Positions 1-9,255 are shown, counted from the first letter of the stretch. The stretch is 64,000 bases of DNA from Akkermansiaceae bacterium (GCA_905182405.1 CAJJBQ010000002.1:1660483-1724482); one strand, 5' to 3'. Notes: generated by a model not told the origin, from the sequence alone. Translations and numbers: made by a program.

Positions 1-450
1 GAACACTTGCGCCGCATCACCGTTGAAGTGCTTCGCAAGGAACAAACCACCGTCCTCTTCGTCACCCACCATCCCTACGACGCCCTCGCAGTCGGCGATC
101 AGGTCGCGGTCATGCACCACGCAAAGATCATCCAATACGCCTCGGCCCGTACCATCTGGGAGAATCCCGCTTCTGCCGAAGTGGCCGCCCTCTTTGGCAG
201 CATCAATGAGATTCAAAACTCCGAAGGAAAGAGTGGTCCCCCGGATTGGCTTCGCTCCGACCAAATCACCTTGGGAAGCGAGTCCCCGGAGTGCCTCGCC
301 AAAGGAAAAATCACAGCCATCGAATTTCTCGGCTCCTTCCAACAAATCTTCGTCCAACCGGATGACCAATCGCAGGAGATCAAAATCAAAGTCCCGGCCA
401 GCCAATCATATAACTTGGGAGAACGCGTTGGAGTACGACGAAACCCGTAG
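1..450 (+). CDS. ABC transporter ATP-binding protein, C-terminal part (partial at 5' edge)
   Basis: The frame is open from base 1, so the gene begins outside the window; 149 codons are visible. The first third carries the end of the nucleotide-binding domain: the H-loop is VTHHPYDAL, with the catalytic switch histidine, followed by the usual VGDQVAVMHHAKIIQYA strand and a WENPASAEVAALFG tail. This is the pattern of iron/sulfate/spermidine-type importer ATPases (FbpC/PotA class). The rest, about 80 residues, resembles the accessory TOBE-type domain. The Walker A, Walker B and signature motifs lie upstream and are not visible, so the substrate cannot be told. The stop falls early within the TOBE-like fold. 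Reading past the TAG in frame gives LGCFYLFRK, which could be a continuation, so a slightly shortened C-terminus is possible. Confidence 0.8.
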   Translation, partial: EHLRRITVEVLRKEQTTVLFVTHHPYDALAVGDQVAVMHHAKIIQYASARTIWENPASAEVAALFGSINEIQNSEGKSGPPDWLRSDQITLGSESPECLAKGKITAIEFLGSFQQIFVQPDDQSQEIKIKVPASQSYNLGERVGVRRNP

Positions 451-542
451 TTAGGGTGTTTTTACCTTTTTCGCAAATCAAAGCCACTCATTGTCAACCG
501 AACGACAGCACCGTCTTAGAATTTCCGCCATCGTCCGAAGCG

Positions 543-1265
543 ATGAATCAATACCAACTGCCATTCGCCGTCGCTCTCATTTCCTTCTCCGCTCCGATGC
601 AAGCGGTGACCGTCCTCGCCCCGAGCGAGGATATCATGACCTCATCATTTTTTCAGGGAACCGACCTTGTCAGGGGATACAGTGGAGATAACCGGGGGAC
701 TCTTCGTGTCAGCACTGATAATCCTTTCAGTGTTGGTAATGCCGAAACCATCTACATGTCCTTCGGCTTCGACCCTGCGAACTACACCGGGCCTGTTGCA
801 AGTGCCGTTCTCTCCGTGACCTCGGTTTCCGGAGGTTTTAATGCGGATGCTAGTGCCGCCACTCCCTTCCTCGTTTCGGCCCATGCCGTGAATGCCGACC
901 CTTTCAGCTCCATCACCGACGATACCAACGCGACCGGATCCATCGCCTGGAATGCCTTTCTTAATAACAATATCCTTGCAGCAGTCGATTCCACTTCAAT
1001 CGACGACGTCGGCGTCTTCCAGTTCGACGTCACCCCCCTCATCAACGATTGGATCGCAGGAACAAACACCCAATTCAGCATCGCGCTAACCGGAAAAAAT
1101 GACATCGGCGGAAACGAATTCCTCCACGGATTTTCCAACAACACCGAAGTTCCCGGAGCCACCTTCCTCACCATCAATCCCGTTCCCGAGCCATCGACCG
1201 CGCTCATCTCCATACTAGGAATCACCCTTGGCCTTGGCAACCGTTGCAGAAAAGCACATTTATAA
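543..1265 (+). CDS. PEP-CTERM sorting domain protein, secreted
   Basis: The product is 240 residues. I chose ATG 543 because it opens directly on a signal peptide (MNQYQLPFAVALISFSAPM); the frame is open further upstream from 456, but those residues are unlike a leader. The body is rich in Ser, Thr, Asn and Asp with no cysteine cluster, and has a beta-rich look (DNRGTLRVSTDNPFSVGNAE; FDVTPLINDWIAGTNTQFSIAL), similar to DNRLRE-type carbohydrate-binding-like exoproteins. The C-terminus is PVPEPSTALISILGITLG followed by RCRK: a PEP motif, a hydrophobic segment and a basic end, which is the exosortase sorting signal. It is therefore expected to be processed by an exosortase and exported to the surface or exopolysaccharide. 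The specific role is unknown. Confidence 0.85.
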   Translation: MNQYQLPFAVALISFSAPMQAVTVLAPSEDIMTSSFFQGTDLVRGYSGDNRGTLRVSTDNPFSVGNAETIYMSFGFDPANYTGPVASAVLSVTSVSGGFNADASAATPFLVSAHAVNADPFSSITDDTNATGSIAWNAFLNNNILAAVDSTSIDDVGVFQFDVTPLINDWIAGTNTQFSIALTGKNDIGGNEFLHGFSNNTEVPGATFLTINPVPEPSTALISILGITLGLGNRCRKAHL

Positions 1266-1594
1266 ACCAACAGTCCCATGCACCGACTCAATACCTCGCT
1301 TCCGTCCTTTTGGAGCAACGTGTCCTTTCTTTCACAGTGTGAACTGACTTTGGAAGCACCCACCAGTGCTATCCAAACCTCCATCGATTTCTCCTCGGCT
1401 CATCTCATTGATGACATCCTCACCATTCCCGGAGCCGGACTCTCTTTGAAAAGTTCGTCTTTTCTCGAAGTCTACGCTACGAGCCCGTCACCTGCCCTCC
1501 CGCCAAAAGCAAACTCCTAACAGTTAAAAGGATTTTGATTCTTGCCCTGAAAGGGAATTCGTCGATGCTATCAAAACCACTGATTTAAAAATTT
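1266..1594. other. Intergenic stretch with a partial dispersed-repeat copy
   Basis: No convincing gene is seen in these 329 bases. An 80-codon open frame at 1278-1520 (+) has no family resemblance, and its last residues come from the repeat-like segment at 1495-1524, so I do not call it. The stretch separates two secreted-protein genes. Confidence 0.5.
1495..1524 (+). repeat. Dispersed repeat, 3' part only (copy A)
   Basis: The segment CCCTCCCGCCAAAAGCAAAC followed by TCCTAACAGT matches the 3' half of the repeat found in full at 29891, 33861 and 40439 (CCTAGCAGT end). The 5' half (the C-rich TTTCGCCCCC part) is not recognisable here. It has the same orientation as all other copies. Confidence 0.55.
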
Positions 1595-2596
1595 ATGATG
1601 AAGCCTCACATTCCATGCACCCTCGCCCTGATCATGTTTTCAACTCAAGCCGATATCTTGGCAGAGCTTAACATTGATTTTAACTCAACGACCCAAGACG
1701 GAGGCCCGAATCCCGTGGGCGGGAAATATAGCAACTATGACGCAGGTCACGAGGTGGCGGTCGATTTCGTAACGCAAAGTTATGACGCCTTCGGAACTTC
1801 GGTTTCAGTGACTCCGAGTTGGCCAGACACTACCGACAACAGGGCTCAGCAAATGATTGATCGGGGGGGTGGCAACGACGCCAATTGGACCGGAACGGAT
1901 CTAGAGCTTGTAACTGATTTTCTGGGAATAGACACCCGGACAGGCAATGGCGGAAATGGCAACTATGATGGCAAAGTCGGGACAGCCACCACGATGCTTC
2001 TTACCCTGGGTGACCTTCCCGCAGGGGCTTATGAGTGGACCTCCTTCCATCATGATACCGAAAACGTGCATACCCCTTTCCTAATGGATGTGTCTACCGA
2101 TGGAGGGGTCAGTTTTGATCCGGTCGAGGGTGACTTGAAAATGTCTTCCAGCTCGGGGGGGGGGAATCCAGCCAATCCCGATCTCGAATTCGGCCCTGAC
2201 CCGACTTCGCTGAGCTCCACGGTGGTGACTGAATTTCAAACCGATGGGGGCAGCGATGTCGTCATTCGTTTTACCTGTCTTTCCGAGGGCGCGGTGCACA
2301 CCCAGATTTTTGGGATTAACGGCTTTGAGCTCGTCCAGACTTCGTCCAGTTCGGTTCCTTTTCAAGTGTCTGATATTTCGAAAGATCCGGAGACTGGCGA
2401 TGTTGTCCTTACTTGGAATTCCAAACCCGACCGGACTTATACCATTTTAGCCGACGAAGGCCTCGATACTGATCCCAGCACCTGGGAGGAGCTCGACGAC
2501 AGTTGGGCCAGCGAGGGTGCGACCACGACCTATACGGATCCGAATCCAAGTCTAAATCGCCGATTCTACGTCGTATCGGAAAATCCCCGACCATGA
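1595..2596 (+). CDS. Secreted verrucomicrobial protein with C-terminal beta-sandwich module
   Basis: The product is 333 residues. The N-terminus MMKPHIPCTLALIMFSTQA is a signal peptide. Residues ~25-245 form an acidic, Gly/Asn-rich exoprotein domain without recognisable catalytic motifs (segments such as NGNYDGKVGTATTMLLTLGD and GAYEWTSFHHDTENVH resemble PEP-CTERM-type anchored proteins). Residues ~255-330 (FQVSDISKDPETGDVVLTWN ... RRFYVVSE) are the small beta-sandwich module that ends many verrucomicrobial and planctomycete exoproteins; a related module ends the 654-residue protein on the opposite strand at 3285-5249. There is no PEP-CTERM tail. The function is not recognised. Confidence 0.75.
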   Translation: MMKPHIPCTLALIMFSTQADILAELNIDFNSTTQDGGPNPVGGKYSNYDAGHEVAVDFVTQSYDAFGTSVSVTPSWPDTTDNRAQQMIDRGGGNDANWTGTDLELVTDFLGIDTRTGNGGNGNYDGKVGTATTMLLTLGDLPAGAYEWTSFHHDTENVHTPFLMDVSTDGGVSFDPVEGDLKMSSSSGGGNPANPDLEFGPDPTSLSSTVVTEFQTDGGSDVVIRFTCLSEGAVHTQIFGINGFELVQTSSSSVPFQVSDISKDPETGDVVLTWNSKPDRTYTILADEGLDTDPSTWEELDDSWASEGATTTYTDPNPSLNRRFYVVSENPRP

Positions 2597-2652
2597 GAGA
2601 TTTCTAGGTTTAGGCCCCGCAAGCCTGGTGTGGTCGGAGAGCATGGCATCTT

Positions 2653-3189
2653 GTGAAATTGTTGCCTCCTTTGTGGCCGGCCGCGGTGGACGCCAACGGC
2701 AGTCAACTCGTCGTTGGTCAGCATGTCAGCCAGAGCGCAGGCGACTACGTGGAGTTGGCGAACGGGGTGGCCAGCGGGCGCGAGGTGAAGGAACCTACCG
2801 ATGAGAGACTCGTGGCGATGCGCGATAAGCTACGCACCGAAGAGGGCAAGGCATTGTATGGACGGCGCAACCACAACGGCGAACCGGTCTTTGGGATCAT
2901 CAAGACAGTGATGGGCTTTCGCGGGGTTAGTCTGTGCGGCAAAGAGAAAGTCAGCGGCGAGTGGACGCTGGTCTGCTTGGCCTACAACCTCAAACGCCTC
3001 CACCGGATGGTGGGAAGTGTGACGAACGGAGCGGGCGGCCCGAAATCGCCGTCTATGGTCAGAAAGCCCTCTGGAATCTCACTGGTGAGCGACTGGCTTG
3101 GTGAAATTGTCCATTCCATCTCTCCGCGGTCACTTCGCTTACTCGCCGAATTCTCCGCGGAACGTGCGCCCACTCCGACAGGCTCCTAG
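2653..3189 (+). pseudogene. IS1182-type transposase relic
   Basis: The reading frame begins mid-protein (VDANGSQLVVGQHVSQSAGD, the catalytic-core segment with a D), jumps to the C-terminal part (LRTEEGKALYGRR; EPVFGIIKTVMGFR; KVSGEWTLVCLAYNLKRLH) and then runs into unrelated sequence to a stop at 3189. The EPVFG..K..MGFR..L.G..K..GEW pattern is the conserved C-terminal catalytic region of IS1182-family (IS5-like DDE) transposases, with the Glu of the DDE triad. A complete family member is about 450-500 residues. Here the N-terminal half and a central stretch are missing, so the element cannot be active. No terminal inverted repeats could be assigned. Confidence 0.8.
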
Positions 3190-3284
3190 CAGGTAAGAGT
3201 AAAGGCCGAATCGCACTGTGCGTTCCGACCTTGGAAAGAATCTATCTGTGCCAGGCTTTTAAAAAACGGTGGCTGAAGAACAGA

Positions 3285-5249
3285 CTATTCATCGGTGACA
3301 CGGACTCGATAGAAGAATTTTTCGCTGCCTGCAGCAGCTCCGAGATCGGTGAACGATTGAATCTCGGATTCCGCCACCAGAAAATCTTCGATCTCCTGCC
3401 ATCCGCCAGGCTCTCCGGTGGGGAGCATCGTTGTGCTGCGCTCAATAATATAGGGTCTTCCGACCTTTGCTTGGAAGCTAAAGGTCACGTTGTTGGTTTG
3501 TGAATCCACCGAAAGTTCCGTGATAACAAGCCCCTTCCCTCCAGCCTCGATGTCCAGCTTTGCATAGTCCAGACTGGCCCAGCGAGAGTTGCCAGTGCCC
3601 TGGCTCCTAACTTCGACATAGTGGTCGAAGCCCGGTCCGAGCTCGCCCACCCCGCCCAAATCATCAAGAGTAAAGTCCCAACTTTGCGCGGCATCTAGAT
3701 CGGCTTCGGAGTGAGGCTGCATGTCTCCGATTTGCTGTCCATCGACGAAGAAGGTCAGGTCGTATCCAGAGGTTTCTGCAGCGCCGTCATCATCGATGCT
3801 GTAAAAATCGATGGTGAAAGTGAAGTTGTCGTTACGCCCCACAGAATCCGGCACATTAAAGTGCCATCGCATATTGGGGTCACCATTAGTCAATGCCCTA
3901 TCATAGTAGCGCTCATTGGCTGCCACAATACCGGCAGGCTCGTAAGCACCTCCATCGACAACCGTGTTGAAAACACCTGCAAAATAGAAATCATCATCAA
4001 CATCACGACCACCACCACTTCCTCCCTGGCTATCCGGGTTTCCAGGCAAGAAATCCTCTCCCCTTTCTTGGACCCCCGAGACAAAAAAATCGGTTCCATT
4101 AAAGTAAGCAGGATCGTTGAGATTTTTGTCGCCATCTCCGTCCTGCCCACCGTCGTCAGTTCCGACGAACCACAAAGTCCCCTCATCGTTGAAAGGCACG
4201 ATAGTCCGGGCACCAAGGAATAGGACCTTAGCGCCATCCGAGGTGTCATTGGAAGTCACCGTTAAGGTGGCGGAAAGGCTTTCCTCGATCGCACCAGAAG
4301 TAACGGTCACCTCAATTTGCGATTCAGCTCCGGGCGCCACGGTGATAGGCAAAGCTGGCGCAACAATCGAGAAGGAGTCGGGATTGAAACCCGCGAGCGT
4401 AAGCTCAGTGATGACGAGATCCTGTGTTAGCCCGGAATTTGTAAATACGACGGTTTTGGTGGACGCTTCGCCTCCCACTGGAATAACATCAAAGTTCACT
4501 TCAATCGCTACCGAGATGTTTGGGTCATCCTCAACGAGGGGTTCAGATGAGACTTCCAGCTGCGCATAGTCAAGACTGGTCCATCGGGCGCTGCCGGTCG
4601 GAGTGCTCCTTACTTCAACGTAGTGATCGAATCCTTCACCAACCTGTTCGACGCCACCCAAGTCATCCAATTCAAAGTTCCAGCTTTGTGCTGACGGGAG
4701 ATCAACTTCCAAATGGGGCTGCATTTCCCCAACCTGCTTCCCATCCACCCAAAAAGTAAGTTGGTAGCTTGAGACGTCTGCGGCATTTGCTTCACTCAAA
4801 TTGTGAAAGTCGATCGTGAAGGTGAAGTTGTCATCTTCTGTCACGGTTTCGGGGAGATTAAAATGCCAACGCATATTTGGGTCGCCGCCGGTTAAAGCGC
4901 GATCATAGAAGGATTCATTTTCCGAAACGACACCCACTGGAACATAGACACCATCGCCAGCCGCAGTCGTATAAACTCCCGCAAAGTAGTAATCATCATC
5001 AATGTCACGATCACCACCATTTGGTCCGCCAGTATTCGCCGGGTTACCAGGTAGATCCTGCAGACCGGTTTCTTGGACCCCCGAGACGAAAAAATCGGTT
5101 CCATTAAAGTAAGCAGGATCGGTCAATCCGTTTTCAGGATCACCATTGGCGTCTTGGTTGTCATCATCCACTCCAATATTCCAGAGAACTGCAGCCTTGG
5201 CCGGAATCGCCACCAGACCCATCATTATTAAATATTTTATATATTTCAT
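3285..5249 (-). CDS. Large secreted protein with an internal duplication and a central ASH-like domain
   Basis: The product is 654 residues. It starts with a signal peptide (MKYIKYLIMMGLVAIPAKAA). Residues ~20-230 and ~355-560 are two copies of the same module, each opening LW.(I/V)G.DD..QD..G and containing DPAYFNGTDFFVSGVQE, YDRALT.GDPNMRWHFN, NFTFTIDF and WTSLDYAQLEV or its equivalent. Between them, residues ~245-350 look like an ASH/DUF1573-type immunoglobulin fold (VVFTNSGLTQDLVITELTLA). The last ~80 residues form the beta-sandwich tail also seen at the end of the protein at 1595-2596. There are no catalytic motifs; it looks like a surface or carbohydrate-associated exoprotein. The two modules are strikingly similar even at DNA level (see findings). 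It is divergent from the gene starting at 5361. Confidence 0.8.
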   Translation of the reverse strand: MKYIKYLIMMGLVAIPAKAAVLWNIGVDDDNQDANGDPENGLTDPAYFNGTDFFVSGVQETGLQDLPGNPANTGGPNGGDRDIDDDYYFAGVYTTAAGDGVYVPVGVVSENESFYDRALTGGDPNMRWHFNLPETVTEDDNFTFTIDFHNLSEANAADVSSYQLTFWVDGKQVGEMQPHLEVDLPSAQSWNFELDDLGGVEQVGEGFDHYVEVRSTPTGSARWTSLDYAQLEVSSEPLVEDDPNISVAIEVNFDVIPVGGEASTKTVVFTNSGLTQDLVITELTLAGFNPDSFSIVAPALPITVAPGAESQIEVTVTSGAIEESLSATLTVTSNDTSDGAKVLFLGARTIVPFNDEGTLWFVGTDDGGQDGDGDKNLNDPAYFNGTDFFVSGVQERGEDFLPGNPDSQGGSGGGRDVDDDFYFAGVFNTVVDGGAYEPAGIVAANERYYDRALTNGDPNMRWHFNVPDSVGRNDNFTFTIDFYSIDDDGAAETSGYDLTFFVDGQQIGDMQPHSEADLDAAQSWDFTLDDLGGVGELGPGFDHYVEVRSQGTGNSRWASLDYAKLDIEAGGKGLVITELSVDSQTNNVTFSFQAKVGRPYIIERSTTMLPTGEPGGWQEIEDFLVAESEIQSFTDLGAAAGSEKFFYRVRVTDE

Positions 5250-5295
5250 GAACTTATCTGTAATACAAAAAAAATCCGTTTGATTTCAAGGCAAA

Positions 5296-5317
5296 AATAA
5301 AGCGGTTGCGCTTTATT
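5296..5317. promoter_or_regulatory. Perfect 9-bp inverted repeat in a divergent intergenic region
   Basis: AATAAAGCG, a 4-base spacer GTTG, then CGCTTTATT. It sits between the start of the minus-strand gene (5249) and the start of the plus-strand gene (5361), so it is not at a gene end. It could be a dimeric regulator operator or a 5' UTR hairpin. It is surrounded by AT-rich sequence suitable for promoters. Confidence 0.45.
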
Positions 5318-5360
5318 AAATTGAACATTGTGGCGAAAATTTAAATTTGCTTCACTAAAA

Positions 5361-8252
5361 ATGATGAGAAAGGGTATTTCAATCATTGCCCTCACGATCA
5401 TCGTGATCGGAATGAGCTTTTTCTTTCTGAGAGAAGGCGACCGTAAGGATCTCTCGGGTGATCAGATCTCCGGGCGAATTCCTGGGCTTGTGGCGAGTGA
5501 AGAGCTTATCCTGGAACTCACGAAAGAGCTTAAAGCAATTGCCCGGGATCTACAGAATTTGCGCGAACCAGCTCCAGATTCAGATTCTCTGAAAAAACTG
5601 GCTTCTATGTGGACTACTGAGGTCGACTTTTTTGATAGTGCCTCTCTGAAGATTGTGAAGGGAGAGTTTTTGTCTGACAGCCAGGACGATTATGTCGCTG
5701 AAGTGGCATTTCATGCAGTGGTCCGGACCCGGAGCAAGAAATGGAAGGAGCGCTATTCTTCATACCAAGTCCAGTGGTCCAGAAAAGACGGGCAGTATGA
5801 AATGGGCGATTGGACCTTGATCCGGGAGGCCGACCAACCGGAGGTATCCCGGAAATATTTTCGCGATCGCATGGACGAGGCTTTGCCTGATCTCTCGACA
5901 CGTCGACGCCTCACTCTATCCGAACATCGAAGGGCGCTGAGTTACCATTACAGCACCAATAAAAAAATGGCCCCTTCGCAGGACTTTGAGCCCATTTCGA
6001 TGGGCTTTAAGCCTGCCGTCTCGGTGGTCGATGTGGATAACGACGGGTGGGACGATGTTTATGTCATGGTCCGTCTTGGGAAAAACTTGTTCCTGCACAA
6101 TCAGGGTGACGGGACTTTTGTGGAAAAGGCCACGCCGCTTGGGCTTTCGTTGCCGGGCAATTCCACCTGCGGAATATTTGCGGATTTCGACAATGACGGG
6201 GATCAGGATCTCATGCTCGGAAGAAGTATTGAGCGCATGACTTATCTCGAGAATGTTGGAGGTCGGTTTCGGGTCGTCGAACAGAAAAAGGCGGAACTTC
6301 CCTACTTGGCGACTTCCCTCGCGGCGGCGGACTATGATGGGGACGGTCTTCTTGATCTCTATGTTACGACCTATCGTCGGGGAAATCTGACCGGGGGTAT
6401 TCCCGGATTTGCGGGAGAGGAGGGGACAGATTGGTGTTCCAAATACCTGCCAGCTGGGGAGGCGCGGATGTTCCGCAATAAGTATCAAGAATCTCGTCGG
6501 GAATCTCATGGGGGGTACCTGAATCAAACGGGACCTCCTAACTGGCTTCTTAAAAACATGGGGAACGGGCAGTTCGAAAGAGTTCATTCTGACTCCTCAA
6601 TCAGTAGCTGGAAAAATTCCCTTCAAGGGACGTGGGGGGATTTTGATGAAGATGGGGATCCCGATCTTGCGGTGGCAAACGACTGGGCTGTTGATCACCT
6701 TTTTCGTAATGATGGAAAGGAGGGGTTCGTCGATATCGCTTCTGAAACTGGCTTGGAGCGAATGGGTTTTGGGATGGGAGCGTGTTGGGGGGACTACGAT
6801 GGGGACGGTAAAGACGATCTTTTTATGACCAATATGTTTAGCAAAGCAGGGCAACGGGTTTTAGGCGATTTCGCAGAGATTGATTCCCGCTTTGTTGAGG
6901 CGGCGTCCGGTAATTTTCTTTATCGTCAGAATGAGGGGAAGTTCGAACAGCTTGCCGGATATGGAGGGTCAATGATCCCTGTTGCCAGATCTGGTTGGTC
7001 CTGGGGTGGTCAATTTGTCGATATCGACAACGACCGGGATCTCGATATTCATGTCTTGAGTGGTTATTTTACCGCCCCTCGTTCTTTTGAATCGGATATT
7101 GATTTGTGAAGTAACCTCTGGCGCACGGTCGTGCGGCAGGATGAAAATATCGGAGGCAAACTCCGTAAATCCAAAGCTTGGGATCGCGACCCTCAAACAG
7201 GGATCGTCGATAACTTACTGGACGCCCGTGTCGAAGCTGGTGATGAGATGTTTGAGGGGAAACTTCGGGTTCACTCCCTGAGTGGTCACGAGCGAAACAA
7301 GCTTTACCTAAATGAAGGGACTGGTTCGAACTTTTCAGACCAGTCCGGCCTTTCTGGCTTGGACGATGAATCTGATGGACGGGCATTTGCCGTCTTCGAT
7401 TATGACCGGGACGGGTGGAGTGACATCGTTTCGGTAAATGCGATGAACCCGCTGACACGGCTGTTTCACAATGAAATGAGTAATGAAGATCGGAGCGGTA
7501 ACTTTATCGCCCTTTCTTTCAGGGGAGGTAATCGCACTGCCACCGCATCAGATTGGAGTAATCGTGATGGATACGGCGCCCGCGTTGAAGTCAGGAAAGG
7601 TAAGGATGTTATCGAGAGAGAGCATCGCTGCGGCCAGGGTTACGGTTCCCAAAATAGCGCTGTGATGATCGTAGGATTGGGCGATTGGGAAGAGATTGAT
7701 GAGCTGATCGTAAGGTGGCCGTCTGGAAAAAAATCAACGGTTACCAAGGTGAAGCATGGAGAGTGGTTGACCGTCGATGAGCGGGGCGACGAGGACCGGA
7801 AACCCTACCGCCGGCACGTAGAACTAAAACAGAATTCTTTGCTGGGAAAAGCGATCTTTCCGCTCGGATATCAATCAAAAGCTCGTTTGACGGTTTGGAA
7901 AGGAATGGCCACGTGGTGCCCCGCTTGCGCTCGTTACCGTCCTCATTTCGAGCAGCTCAAAGCGATGACTCAGGGGCTTGGCGTGGAATTCCGTGGCTTT
8001 CCTCTCGATGAAAAAGAAGGCCGCGAAGCACTCGTCGCTTATCAGAATAAGCACGACCTCCCGTATAATTTACAGACGGACCTCTCGATGTTGGACCGTA
8101 AAAAAGTAGCAGTGTTTCTTCAGCGTTGGATCGGAGCCGCTGAGCTGCCGTATCCCACATCTGTCGTAACGAACCAGCGAGGAGAGATTATTTGGACAGG
8201 TGCGGGGGCGCCGACGGTGTCAGAGCTCCGCCGTTTTCTTGCCGCCGAGTGA
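5361..8252 (+). CDS. FG-GAP/ASPIC (CRTAC1-type) protein with thioredoxin-like C-terminus; probable selenoprotein (in-frame TGA at 7107-7109)
   Basis: The frame is one continuous 963-residue protein if the TGA at codon 583 is read through. Start: ATG 5361 opens on a membrane anchor (ISIIALTIIVIGMSFFFL); the frame is open from 5328, but only with TTG. Residues ~45-190 are a helical/beta domain of unknown type. From ~220 come FG-GAP/VCBS calcium-binding blades: DVDNDGWDD, DFDNDGDQD, DYDGDGLLD, DFDEDGDPD, DYDGDGKDD, DIDNDRDLD and, after the TGA, DYDRDGWSD. Residues ~715-815 are the ASPIC/UnbV domain (NRDGYGARVEV ... DELIVRWPSGKK). Residues ~840-963 are thioredoxin-like, with the motif CPAC in GMATWCPACARYRPHF. 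The TGA lies between two blades, in the context DIDL-TGA-SNLWRTVVRQDE; protein similarity clearly continues in the same frame. A hairpin with loop GGTC begins downstream at the spacing expected of a bacterial SECIS, so Sec insertion is more likely than a nonsense mutation. If not recoded, the product would stop after 582 residues without its redox domain. Confidence 0.8.
7117..7140 (+). promoter_or_regulatory. Candidate bacterial SECIS element
   Basis: The left arm CTGGCGCAC and right arm GTGCGGCAG close a tetraloop GGTC (7127-7130), with one G-G mismatch and a possible extra T-G pair. The loop starts 17 bases after the TGA at 7107-7109. As I recall E. coli fdhF, its SECIS has a GGTC-containing loop at the same distance. 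The element is itself coding (LWRTVVRQ), as bacterial SECIS elements are. Confidence 0.65.
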
Positions 8253-8264
8253 TGGACAAATAAT

Positions 8265-8339
8265 CCCCTTTCTCCCCCTCTTCGATCCCTTGGATCGACT
8301 CCCCCAAGCTCCCCACCCCAAAAGTAAATTCCCAGCAGT
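8265..8339 (+). repeat. Dispersed repeat, degenerate full-length copy (copy B)
   Basis: It begins CCCCTTTCTCCCCCTCTTCG, passes through a diverged middle (CCCCCAAGCTCCCCACCCC) and ends AAAAGTAAATTCCCAGCAGT. It aligns end to end with the better copies at 29891, 33861 and 40439. It occupies the gap between the FG-GAP protein and the SirB1-like gene. Confidence 0.65.
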
Positions 8340-8424
8340 CGTAGACTGCCTTTGTTTCTTTTCCGGAGTCTCATCCCGCTCTTTGCAAATCTCTCGCTTT
8401 GGCATTATCTTCCTCCAAGAAGCA

Positions 8425-9255
8425 ATGCCAACCGCCACTATTTCCTCCATCCTCACTCTTCTCGATGACGAGAACGAACAGGTTCAAGAGGGCCTTCAAA
8501 AGGCGCTTCTTGATTTCAACGGCGATGCCACTGATGACCTCGTCGCCGCCGGTCTCCGTTTACCCCGCAAGCAAGCCAAGCTCCTTTCAAAATCCCTCCG
8601 ACCGGGACGACGCACGGTCATTCGCGAGGAATGGGCTTACCCTGCCCGCCAACTCGACGCGGTGGATGGCGATTGGGAATCTCTCGAAGCCCTGCTTCGT
8701 CTCCTTTCTGATTTCCTCCATGATGGCATCACGATGCGGCAATCACTCTCCGACGAACTCGATCTCCTCTCCGAAACTGCCACTGGAAAAGTGCACTCGC
8801 CAATGGACCTTGCTAAGCACCTCTTTAAAACCACAACTCTCACCGGCAATCGCCTCCGACCCTTCGACATCCGGAACTCGGATCTTGCTTGGTGCATTCA
8901 GGAAGGAGAAAGCAATCCACTGGGGCTGAGTCTCATTTACATGTTGGTCGGCAATCGTTTGGGCATTCCCGTATTTGGATGCAACTATCCCGGCCATTTT
9001 CTCTCACTCATCGATCACGAAGGAGAGGCCACCATCATCGACCCCTTTCACAATGGGAGAGCCACTCCGGTTAGACAGCTCATCAAGGATCATCCTGAGA
9101 TTTCCAAGGATGCCCAAAAAGCGCTAAAACAGCCCTGCACCCTCGGAGAAATGCTCTCTCGTATTCTCGCGAACCTCCACTATGCCTTCGCGAAGGTAAA
9201 GAGAAACGAAGACGAAAATCTGGTGAAAGAACTGATGCTCACCGTGCGCTCATGA
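8425..9255 (+). CDS. SirB1/transglutaminase-like family protein
   Basis: The product is 276 residues. ATG 8425 was chosen because the frame upstream of it runs through the dispersed repeat and has no family-like sequence. The N-terminal ~90 residues are helical. The core (residues ~110-230: SPMDLAKHLFKT; YNPG-like SNPLGLSLIYMLVGNRLGIP; GCNYPGHFLSL; IDPFHNGR) matches the SirB1 transglutaminase-like superfamily, with a cysteine in GCNYPGHF and the histidine of PGHF. The serine-leucine-glycine segment LGLSLIY replaces the more usual catalytic region, so enzymatic activity is uncertain. The stop overlaps the next start by four bases (ATGA), so it is translated with the hydrolase downstream. Confidence 0.7.
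   Translation: MPTATISSILTLLDDENEQVQEGLQKALLDFNGDATDDLVAAGLRLPRKQAKLLSKSLRPGRRTVIREEWAYPARQLDAVDGDWESLEALLRLLSDFLHDGITMRQSLSDELDLLSETATGKVHSPMDLAKHLFKTTTLTGNRLRPFDIRNSDLAWCIQEGESNPLGLSLIYMLVGNRLGIPVFGCNYPGHFLSLIDHEGEATIIDPFHNGRATPVRQLIKDHPEISKDAQKALKQPCTLGEMLSRILANLHYAFAKVKRNEDENLVKELMLTVRS

Noticed and set aside
3160..3200. Possible repeat end GGCTCCTAGCAGG
   Set aside because: Only about ten bases match the repeat end; no upstream part is recognisable.
7107..7109. TGA at 7107 as simple nonsense mutation or as Trp in a changed code
   Set aside because: The SECIS-like hairpin at the correct distance favours Sec; most genes in the window end in TGA and use TGG for Trp, so a general reassignment is unlikely.
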